A stretch of 64,000 bases of DNA from Phoronis australis (lineage: Eukaryota; Phoronida; Phoronidae). Where the stretch lies: NCBI GenBank assembly GCA_002633005.1, contig NMRA01000248.1, positions 387,846 through 451,845 of the forward strand, read 5' to 3'. Below the pieces are notes generated by a model. That model ran no database searches and was not told where the DNA came from. It saw only the letters and a program-made list of their open reading frames with translations. The number at the start of each line of letters is the position of its first letter. Positions within the stretch are counted from its first letter, which is position 1. The translations under genes and the position numbers were made by a program. This document shows positions 39,301 to 51,300 of the stretch, piece after piece.

Positions 39301-42300
39301 TACACGATCTATTTATGGAATGACTTTCTTTTATCTAGTATTGCTTCTCTTGTCCTGTCAAAATCTACAGAATTTATAGGAATTAGTGTATCATGAAAAA
39401 CTGCAGTGTTGCTCAACTGGGAGCCAAGCGGTCCACTTACAACTAGCGCCACCTGTTTTCAATGCAAATCCACATTGGACAGCCAATCAAAATGAAATCT
39501 GGTTGTCTGGTTGTGATGTCATTGGTTCTTTTTCAATATTAATGTGGTATTGCATAACGTCATATTCACTAGGAGACACTATTGAAGAATGGTACCCATT
39601 TTGTTTTTCAACTAGACTGAGAATAGACAGCTGGTGATTTAGACTTTAAGTTATCATTGAAACCACTAAATAGGACTACCCACGTCGATCGGAATAAGGA
39701 TGTCCTCAACAACAACTACAGCAAGTTGTACATACTATACTCTAAACAGGACCATTCAAGACCAAAGGTTTCTAGACTAACTAGTTTTTGAAATAATTGA
39801 AGGAGTAAATTGGATCGCTAGACAGATAAGTTTGGGGTTAATGTGTACCATCTTTTGTTAACAAGAACCCTGTGTACCTACATCAGATAGTAGTAAAGCT
39901 GACTTAGAGGAGCCTCAGCCCGGGGGGGGAACTATTCTGTAGAAGGGATCGTTAGGGAGGTGCAGGCAGCTCAGGTAATGGTATTTTACCTTCCCAGGCA
40001 TCACCTCTAGAGAGTGTTTTGGTTTTGCAGTACAGGTTGTACTGTGTTGGGCGGGTAAAGGCAGTTGAGGTAACCAAAAGCGGTATTAGTTTGAGAAGTA
40101 TTTTTCACCGATGTAGTACAACACACCCCAATATTTGGACCAGAGTGCTCTGGGAATATGTACATGATGAAACTTTGTTTAAATCCGACCAATCATAACA
40201 CTACTTCATTATCACATAAAACCTTTATATTACACTGAAAATTTATAAAGAAGTTCTTTAAGCATGTTGGTAAGAAACCTGGATAACCAGCTCCAAAAGA
40301 GAAATAATTTACAATTTCTCTTACATCAAAATCAGATGAGACCATTATCTTTGAGTAAATAACCACTAGAGTCAATTAGTCTTGTGTCAAACCTGAGAGA
40401 AATCACTGTCATTCTTCAACCGCTGTTTTGGCAATGCAAAAATCTATTTTGAGAATGAACACAAATAAAATTCTTCCTGTCAAAACGTTTATTTTTCAAA
40501 AGCAGTGTAACAATTTGAAATTATAAACAGTTGCATAGCCTGAGCCTGTAGAAGGAAATGACAGACAGGCCAACCCCTCCAGCAACTACTGAACCAGACT
40601 AGCATTTCCAGGATGTAGTCTGGTTCACATCTTAGGATCAGTTCTGTCCATGATGCAGTGGTGTACTGGCATAGTGGCACAATTCTGATTGGCCAAAGAG
40701 ATTTTAGGACTTTATACTACTGAGAAATCATGAAGTGTGAAAGGCAGGAGTTTTATGGGGAATTTGCATTCTCAGGCAAAGCACAAAGCAGTCAGCCTCA
40801 CTTTTGGTGACTGTCTAGCAGACACACAGGCGAGAATTGTTGATTTGTAATATAATCGTAAAAACGCAATAATTTTTACTTTGTTCTAGAGCTCTGGTAA
40901 AAGCTAATAAGCACAAGAAGACAACTCTTCCAAAAATAATCCCAAAACAGTTGTAAAGGCATTTCTAGTTGCGGAGAAAAAATGAATTCATTTTAAGCCT
41001 CTTGCAAGTTAGAAACCATTATTACAACATCTACCATTGCTGTTTTTGGCAAAGTTACGACACCTCACTGAGTACGATGTTCACATTTTTATTTACTGGT
41101 GTGAGTTTATTACAAAATTTTATGCGTTAGTTACTATTACTAAAGGTGATAATTAGTACACGTGTTTGCCACAGGTGGGGCAACCTGTCTTATACCACAC
41201 ACAACATTCCCTCCCTACATTCCAACATGGTGTTTCAATTCAAGCAGACTTGTGGAATCAAAAACTACATCCCTACTTATTAAACGCTGGAGGAAAGGTT
41301 TATAAATATACCAAGCGGATACTAGTCAATCCATAGCAAATAAAAATCACATGTTTGTAGTTGGCCAGACAGACTATGTAATAACTGGTGAGCTACTCAT
41401 CATGGATCTAAGGTTGAACCACAGCAGTTCACACTGACCAGAGGTTTGGCTCATGAAAGTAACCTAGACTTAAATAGAAATTTGTATGTGTGTTCCCATT
41501 TCACAACTGCTGAAAAAAGGTTTAGCAATGTAATTAAGGGTGCGACATAGTCTATAATAATTTATATAAATTATCTCAATAACTAAAAGTTACGTGCATA
41601 TTCTCAGGGACTTGGACCTTTTGAGATTTCATTATTTGTCTGAAGTAGTTGTGTGGAACGTAAGACCAATTTTCTGACTTAAGTTTTACATCACTTTTCA
41701 TCAAACAGGCCCCAGTGTCCATGGCTTTAGGCCGCTCCACACTGGTCCACGGCTTTTGGCCGCTCCACACGAGTCCATGGCTTTAGACCGCTACACCAGT
41801 TTCAAGTGTGGACATAAAATAATACAAATGAGAACTGCAAGAAATAAAAGTTTTTAACTTTTGGATAAAAAACAAAGAAGGTCTCAATATTTGAATAGTG
41901 CAACAATAACAAATGCTGTAAATTAAAAATCTCTAGCATGTCCCTACTTCAGTAACTTTGTGTGACAAAACGGTTACTTTGTGTGACAGTTAATTTGAGT
42001 GACAGTTACTTTGTGTGACAGTTACTTTGTGTGACAGCTACTTTGTGTGACAGTCACTCTGTGTGACAGTCACTCTGTGTGACAGATACTCTGTGTGACA
42101 GTTACTTTGTGTGACAGTTACTTTGTAAGACAGATACTCTGTGTGACAGTTACTCTGTGTGACAGTTACTCTGTGTGACAGTTACTCTGTGTGACAGTTA
42201 CTCTGTGTGACAGTTACTCTGTGTGACAGTTACTTTGTGTGACAGTTACTCTGTGTGACAGTTACTGCTATAGTCCACTTCTACTCATCTGGCAGTACAA

Positions 42301-45300
42301 CTTAACGAAATGTTACAAGGTGCAATTTTCTAAAACAATCACGCTAATATAGTTCACTTTTGTTAATTTTCAATTTTCCAAACAAAATTTAACATGACTG
42401 CCACTCAGCTGGGCCCACTGAAATAACTGCATGGAACTCCTTTTATGTATTATTAACATAAAGTTAAAACAAAACTGAAGAGCTAGAGACCTGATTCAAG
42501 AGTCTAGCAGTGTGCCCCAGTGGGACTCGATGGTCTAGCAGTGTGCCCCAGTGGGACTCAAACCCACAACCTTGAGTTAAAGACGTGGAAAAGTATTCTA
42601 CTAGGCCACATTGCCTCCTCAAAAAGAAATAATTAACATGCCTACATATTTAATGAGCACCAACCAACTTATTTAGATAAAGAGTTATCTTGCAACATAT
42701 ATTATCTACCTTTAGTTCCACAGCTCTCCACCAGGTGGCTGGATTGATTGTGTATACTTTTGATGTCAGATCCTCTATAAATTATATGGGGGTGTCCCTC
42801 TGCAGTAGTAGTTGTATGGTTCCACAGAGGCTCAATGAAATACTTCTCTCCTTGTGTATTGAAGAATCCATGCTGAAAATAAAACACCATCACCATCACA
42901 CCGTGATCACACGTACATTGCAAGCGAAATGAAAAAGCAGCCAACTGAGTCTTCATGTTGCTTGGAAACGAGATATGACACTCAGAAAGATGAAATCAGG
43001 GTGCCTTTTCCTCATTGAAGGGGTATGTCTAACCACTGCAAAGTTACAAAACCAGAGCAATGAAAATTGTTACTAGTAGGCATCACTAACCCAGTTTACA
43101 AACAGAAGTTATGACTTTTTCATAAAAGCTATCTGCAAACCCTCAAAACACCATAGCAATGGCTTACCACCTTATTTCTCCTGCTTTGTGTCTGTGGGGA
43201 CAGAACCCCTTTCCCTCTGAATCTGCTCACAAAATCGGTATTTTTTTATCTACACTGTTCTCTACAACTTTTAGAGACTGTGTAGATACTCTAAGGTAGA
43301 GACTGTGTAGATACTCTATGGTAGAGACTGTGTAGATACTCTAAGGTAGAGACTGTGTAGATACTCTAAGGTAGAGACTGTGTAGATACTCTAAGGTAGA
43401 GACTGTGTAGATACTCTAAGGTAGAGACTGTGTAGATACTCTAAGGTAGAGACTGTGTAGATACTCTAAGGTTGAGACTGTGTAGATACTCTAAGGTAGA
43501 GACTGTGTAGATACTCTAAGGTAGAGACTGTGTAGATACTCTAAGGTAGAGACTGTGGCTACAGAGGCATATTTATGTTTTCAATAAGGGAGGGCTTTAG
43601 GATTCATGCAAATCCGAGGCGAGTAGCACCGAAAGGGGCAATATCGGGAGGGGTTTGCCCCCTCCCGTGTAAGAATTTTTGGTTTTCGTAGCTGATTTCG
43701 TTTTCCTGGCGACGTTTTTTCAATTTTAATTTTTGATCCTGTCCCAAGCGGGGAGGTTAAACCCCCTGAATTCCCCTCCCATAGATCCGTCTCTGGGGTA
43801 CTGCCTATTCAACTTTAATTTAACAAAATTTCTGTTTGATCGGAACAATCAACTCACGTACCTCACGTTAGACGCTACTCGTGACTGTCAGTGAAGTGGT
43901 CCTACTTCGATCTCTCAAAAACAGTGGACAGAAATCTCAGACTCAATAGTCGGAACAGCATTCTAGTAGTTTATCATGTGTGTCCAAACATGCTCACTAT
44001 GAATACACACCAAGAGGACAGACAACAAGAAGAGCAATAACCGGAGCTTCCTGAGGCTTTTAGTTTTATTCTATTGTGACAAAAAGTTCAGGTGACACCG
44101 TTTTACTATCTTCTTTGTCTGTATCAGTGAAGAGCGGCCCTTTATTATTGAAGGTACAATTGTGTCAAGCTACCGACATTTTAACACTCGGTGCATAAGA
44201 TTACAGAATCAACGAAAATGTTAATAAAACGAGGGAAGGAAGATATTAACGAGCAAAAACAATCGATGTTCCGTCCACTTTTCACTCAGCCACCGCTTAA
44301 TTGGCTGAAAGAATTTGGAGTTATTTTTATACTCTTTAATTAATGACAGGTCCAGTTGTTCCACTTACCAGAGTGACGTATGCCGGCCAATTTACAAATT
44401 AACATATTTTGAGTGCACCTCCATTATCCCACTTAAGACCTGTTTACGATGAAAACTTTCTTCACTGGTACAGGTACAAGTTAGTATGATAAATGAGGTC
44501 TCTAAAAAGCTCAGACTTTTGACCTTTAAACAAACAGGTAAACAAAATTTTGTTGTCTTTGTTAAGTTTGACCCAGTCTCAAAAAACGATCTAGTTACCT
44601 GACCTTCATCACGCACGCACAAAGTTCCCGGTTGGTTTGCGATGCATTCAGGTATTCAATAGTGGAGCGCCACTGACACCAATAGGACTCCACCCAGAGG
44701 CCAAATTAAAATGAGCATCGTTGTTACATTTCCCGTTTTCCCTCTCATCCCCTGTTTTAGATAATATTATGTAGGACTTAGTTCCTCGCTGATATATTTA
44801 CCTATTCATCCACAGTTGCCAAAGTGTTTTTTGGTCAAGGAATTAAATTTTTGTGATACCTCTGACGTTAGGAGGCGACGTTGACTTTTATTTCGAGCCC
44901 ATCATAGCTTATGTGAACATGAAAAATAATGACACGTTTCATTTAAGATCACCTGAAACGCGGCGTAGGGTTCTTTAAAGCTGTAGGTATTTATTCGCTT
45001 TGGAATTTGAGAAGTATTTGACCTTCGGTAACATCTGTAACCTGGAGTGACCTCTACGAACGCGTTTTGTTGCTACTGGGTTCGTGTGTTCCTTGACAAA
45101 CCCGTGTTTGTTGCACGCATGAACAAGAACTCATAAGCAGGGGTAGATAAGCGTGGTGGTACGAGTGTTCAGTTTCGAATAACACAAATATTTACGGGAT
45201 TGCAAAATGAATATTTACCACTTCATTCTGGTACGCCAAAATTGCCACGTGTGCGCAAAATAATACAACGTTGGAACGCTATTGGAACATGCACTCTAAA

Positions 45301-48300
45301 ACCAGGTGCGTTCAACAAGCATCATACTGAACTCACGTCCGAATCAACACGTAGGAATTACTGGGACTCATGCCAACAGTAGGCCTATCTATGAGGACAC
45401 ACTAAACCCGTACAGGTAATGAATGTCATTCTCACTCCGCAACCTAGTTGCTTAAGTGATTTGACAACACGCAACATTGATCAACCACGAGTACCTAAAT
45501 TTCATTTGTACCTCAATTCAGAAGCGAAAATTAGTTAGCGACCCTAAATCGTCTTCTACAGGTCAAAAACTTGGCTTTCGGAAGACGCATCACATAATGG
45601 AAGTGGACAGAACACAAATTAACTTATATGCGGGTTGTAACTTCGTTTGCTGTCAGTGGTCATGCGGTGATGCGAAGTGACAATTAGAAACCTCAACGTA
45701 TGCTTGTCAGAACACCTTTTTGACTGGACACTGTAATGTTATAGGTCGACAATTAACACACTTTTGTCACGTTGTATTACACCGGATTAGATTCAGGAAC
45801 GTAGACACGAAGATGAGTTCAGATGTGCGATCTCTGTTAGATTTGTCAGCGGGATCACTTTGAGAAAGTTTCCCTACGTTGTTTCATCGTTTTGAGCAAA
45901 AAGCCTGAGAGGACAATATTACTTTCATGGACATGAATAGTTCATTTTAAGGAATTATGACGTGCGGACGTTTAACTGTCAATCGCATTCTAAGAATCCT
46001 CACAAAGGTAACCGAAATATAATTTTCGCAAAACAATTCAAACTGATTATTTATCTCGGCTGGAAACACCTCGAGGTAGTCAGGGGCACAAGACCAGAGG
46101 CGTGACGTCAGAATAAACAAATTATAGACTTCATGTGCAAGAACCAACAAATTAAAGGTAATGGTTTTATTGCCGTGGGCTTCCCACCGGCCGAACAGTT
46201 CAGCGTGACGTAAGTACATATTGTAACAAATTTTTCGATGAAGTCATTTTCCGGGGCACTCACATAATCATTTGATATCTCTTCAGAAGCGTGGCGTCAA
46301 AGTGGTAATAAAGTTATCATCTTTCGAAGCACATTGGTGACATGTAAACAAGTGTTCACCTTTCTTCATGACTCCCTGCCGAGACGCGAGACAAAAGCCA
46401 TATTGTGCGGGAAGCTAGGCATCGCTGCAGCCTATATAACCAGCGTTTTTGTATGTGACATGTGAGATACAAACTACCGGAAACACAAGAAAATTCGCGC
46501 TAATTCGCGACACATTTCGACTCAAACTCCGATTCAAATGTAAAATTCTAACAATGTTTAATTGCACTTTCCTTTTCTCAGCGGCAAGAGACTCCTCCCC
46601 GCGCGCGCATACTGACCGGCCAGTCATTATATGACACACGGATGATGACGTATTAATGACCATGGTTTGTTTTGGCTGCTTATTAATTGGGTACAGAATA
46701 AACACTCCTAGCGGTTGTGGTAACGACTCTTCATTTTCATTGCCATGACACATCGGTGTCCTACGACTATTACAAGTGCGGAACAGGTGGCTTTTACGTT
46801 ATCCAGCTAAGGTTAAGAGCTGTAATGAACAACTCTGCTCAAGTAGCTGAACCTAATTGGGTGCAAATTGTTGTGACACGTTAAGATGACTGGATTTTTA
46901 TGTGTGAGAAAGAACAAAGTCGACAAGTTAGTGGTGGAAAATAATAAATTTACGCTAACAGTACCAGCTAACAAACGCATTCGACACTGGAATCAGCGAG
47001 AAATGCAACCGGATATGCGACTCCAACTAACTTTAAGAATCATATATATTTCTAAAACAAAACGTTTTCACGAACTGGTGTGTGACCACATGTCGACGAA
47101 ATTGCGTTCAACCACAAACTTTGGCTCAATCCCGACATCATGTATCATTATTGACTAAGCATATCTTACGAAAAGGGACCCGACCAATGTGGTTACTCGG
47201 GAGGAAGAACAGATTCGAAACTTCAAAACAAATAATGAAGAAATTGCTCGTTGACGTTCAACGTTATCAGACAAACGTGTGAGGTGACTACCTTTGATTT
47301 TCCCATACTCGATGATTTGGCGGGGTGTGGTAAAAGAGCAGACGATTCTGTCTGGTCTTCTGACGTCGCCGCGTGAAACTTGTAGAAGTTGTAACATTAG
47401 ACAACGACGACTGGTTGATTGTCGCGTGAAGTCGATTGTGATTTTACAGAACTGGGTTGATTTGAACAAGAATGTAGAATTAACAAATGGAAAGTCTCAA
47501 ATCTGTTTGGGGACGCAGTTAATGCATAATTGAATGTGATTGTATGCCTACACGTGACTTGAAGTCAGTTGCAAAATGTAGCGTGCAGAATTTGCAGCTT
47601 GAAAAATACAGCAATTTTAGTTTTGCTNGGCCTATCTATGAGGACACACTAAACCCGTACAGGTAATGTCATTCCCACTCCGAAACCTAGTTGCTTAGGT
47701 GATTTGACAACACGCAACATTGATCAACCACGAGTACCTAAATTTCATTTGTACCTCAATTCAGAAGGGAAAATTAGTTAGCGATCCTAAATCGTCTTCT
47801 ACAGGTCAAAAACTTGGCTTTCGGAAGACATGTCACATAATGGAAGTGGACAGAACACAAATTAACTTATATGCGGGTTGTAACTTCGTTTGCTGTCAGT
47901 GGTCATGAAGTGATGCGAAGTGACAATTAGAAACCTCAACGTATGCTTGTCAGAACACCTTTTTGACTGGACACTGTAATGTTATAGGTCGACAATTAAC
48001 ACACTTTTGTCACGTTGTATTACACCGGATTAGGTTCAGGAACGTAGACACGAAGATGAGTTCAGATGTGCGATCTCTGTTAGATTTGTCAGCGCGATCA
48101 CTTTGAGTGAGAAAGTTTCCCTACGTTGTTTCATCGTTTTGAGCAAAAAGCCTGAGAGGACTATATTACTTCCATGGACATGAATAGCTCATTTTAAGGA
48201 ATTACGACGTGAGGACGTTTAACTGTCAATCGCATTCTAAGAATCCTCACAAAGGTAACCGAAATATAATTTTCGTAAAACAATTCAAACTGATTATTTA

Positions 48301-51300
48301 TCTCGGATGGAAACACCTCGAGCTAGTCAGGGGCACAAGACCAGAGGCGTGACGTCAGAATAAACAAATTACAGGCTTCATGTGCGAGAACCAACAAATT
48401 AAAGGTAATGGTTTTATTGCCGTGGGCTTCCCACCGGCCGAACAGTTCAGAGTGACGTAAGTACATATTGTAACAAATTTTTCGATGAAGTCATTTTCCG
48501 GGGCACTCACATAATCGTTTGATATCTCTTCAGAAGCGTGGCGTCAAAGTGGTAATAAAGTTATCATCGGTCGAAGCACATTGGTGACATGTAAACAAGT
48601 GTTCACCTTTCTTCATGACTCCCTGCCGAGACGCCAGACAAAAGCCACATTGTGCGGGAAGCTTGGCATCGCTGCAGCCTATATAACCAGCGTTCTTGTA
48701 TGTGACATGTGAGATACAAACGACCGGACACACAAGAAAATTCGCGCTAATTCGCGACACATTTCGACTCAAACCCCGATTCAAATGTAAAATTTTAACA
48801 ATGTTTAATTGCACTTCCCTTTTCTCAGCGGCAAGAGACTCCTCCCCGCGCGCGCATACTGACCGGCCAGTCATTATATGACACACGGATGATGACGTAT
48901 TAATGACCACGGTTTGTTTTGGCTGCTTATTAATTGGGTACAGAATAAACACTCCTAGCGGTTGTGGTAACGACTCTTCATTTTCATTGCCATGACACAT
49001 CGGTGTCCTACGACTATTACAAGTGCGGAACAGGTGGCTTTTACGTTATCCAGCTAAGGTTAAGAGCTGTAATGAACAACTCTGCTCAAGTAGCTGAACC
49101 TAATTGGGTGCAAATTGTTGTGACACGTTAAGATGACTGGATTTTTATGTGTGAGAAAGAACAAAGTCGACAAGTTAGTGGTGGAAAATAATAAATTTAC
49201 GCTAACAGTACCAGCTAACAAACGCATTCGACACTGGAATCAGCGAGAAATGCAACCGGATATGCGACTCCAACTAACTTTAAGAATCATATATATTTCT
49301 AAAACAAAACGTTTTCACGAACTGGTGTGTGACCACATGTCGACGAAATTGCGTTCAACCACAAACTTTGGCTCAATCCCGACATCATGTATCATTATTG
49401 ACTAAGCATATCTTACGAAAAGGGACCCGACCAATGTGGTTACTCGGGAGGAAGAACAGATTCGAAACTTCAAAACAAATAATGAAGAAATTGCTCGTTG
49501 ACGTTCAACGTTATCAGACAAACGTGTGAGGTGACTACCTTTGATTTTCCCATACTCGATGATTTGGCGGGGTGTGGTAAAAGAGCAGACGATTCTGTCT
49601 GGTCTTCTGACGTCGCCGCGTGAAACTTGTAGAAGTTGTAACATTAGACAACGACGACTGGTTGATTGTCGCGTGAAGTCGATTGTGATTTTACAGAACT
49701 GGGTTGATTTGAACAAGAATGTAGAATTAACAAATGGAAAGTCTCAAATCTGTTTGGGGACGCAGTTAATGCATAATTGAATGTGATTGTATGCCTACAC
49801 GTGACTTGAAGTCAGTTGCAAAATGTAGCGTGCAGAATTTGCAGCTTGAAAAATACAGCAATTTTAGTTTTGCTGTTTGTGTTCGCAAGAGATAACATTT
49901 TGCTCATTTGACGATATTTGGAGATAAGTGCACTGCAAGTGACGTCACTCGTGTCGATGACACAACAAAATTCCTGTGACGTTTTGTATTGAAATGGAGC
50001 AGAACGGGGGTTTCACAGAACCGTGAAATAAACGACGCTGGTTTCAGTTACGTTCTAGCGAAAACTGAGTAGAACCAACCAACAGTGACGTAAATCTCAA
50101 AAGGTCAAAATTTCCCTGAACGTAGAAAATGTCGGGATTGTCCCTAGCCTTGTGGCTCAGCTGACGAGGATGGCTGTTTAATCGTGTTTAAGGTCTTGAG
50201 GTTAAGTTTACTATTTGTTAGGGACACGGTGATATGATACGGTAACTGCTACAAACATTCGAGTCATTTTGCGAAAAAGGCAGGTCTACCCGGTGATGCG
50301 AATGTCATTCGACGTAATTCTGAGAACACGAAGAATTTTATTTGTAAAATCACAACAACATCTTGGTCACGCAAGATTCTCAGAAGTACACACCCTTCTT
50401 TTAATGGCCAATTCTTCGGTAAAAAACCTAAAACCTATTGGCGGGAGCTGTACGTTTACCGCACCAGATGTCATAAGAACTCGAAGTGCGTTACGTCACA
50501 TAGTATTTGGTGTTAATTTTGCATAATGCTAACGAAACTGTGCCAAATGAAAATCGTTTTTGTTCTCTAACCTTACAAATAACCGCTCTGACATCTGGTA
50601 ATACACAATTAGTTCTAGAGGCATGTTTTGGTGAATTATATATTGTTGAAACCGGGACAGCAATTTCATATTACTCTCTGGTTGAAGTGAGGGGAAGCCA
50701 ACTTCAGATTTCTTTTGTCAAATTTTCCCCACATTTAAGCAAGTATTCTGGTGCTGAACTACGCCACAAGAGACCTAAGTTCCGGATTTAAAATATTTTT
50801 TTCGGTCTACGATAGATTATAAAAGATTTTTCGTCTAAATTAAAACAAAAAAATTCTTGGAGCAGGAAAGGTTTACAAGATATGCACGTCTATCTCTATC
50901 TCTTCATCAAAACGTCAAGTACACGATTTCAATATATTTAAAGTTGCTTCTCGTGCAGTTTTAAGTCGAAAGATTGTACACGTTATTGTGTTTTGTCAAT
51001 GTCTAGTGCGTCGTGTGTTTGTCATACGGCACACGAGTGAACTCTGCTCAACAATGCCTGAACAGCTTAAGCGCCGTCGGCATGCAAAGTGTGACTTGAA
51101 CCGCGTAACGTTTATTTAATAGAATACTTTCAACAAACTTGAGTAAACTTGGTAACAGATAGGTGTATTCTCCAAACACGTGTTCCTATAATCTACAAGT
51201 CTCGGACAGGTAAACGTTTTGAAGCCGCTTTGCATACCGACAACGACTCCTAGATGCCAGCAGCGTGCACTGTGAAATTCCGAAAAAGATTAGAAACTGT

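Larger units (their letters stand above)
36516..42709 (-). other. ADAMTS intron 3 (6.2 kb)
   Basis: Phase 1 intron. It holds the 16-bp minisatellite, the three-copy 28-bp repeat and the tRNA-like SINE head. No coding sequence recognised. Confidence 0.7.

Noticed and set aside
41951-42266. Possible CRISPR-like array
   Set aside because: Units are contiguous without unique spacers and the context is an animal intron; it is a minisatellite.
48530-49000. 156-codon minus-strand open frame in ADAMTS intron 2
   Set aside because: The second copy of the same block (46283-46753) has an in-frame stop, there is no recognisable domain, and it lies in an intron; most likely chance.
46886-49405. Repeated 90-codon plus-strand frames (46886-47158 and 49133-49405) that look like a conserved paired gene
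   Set aside because: They are the two copies of one unmerged block, so their identity is not evidence of selection, and no domain is recognised.
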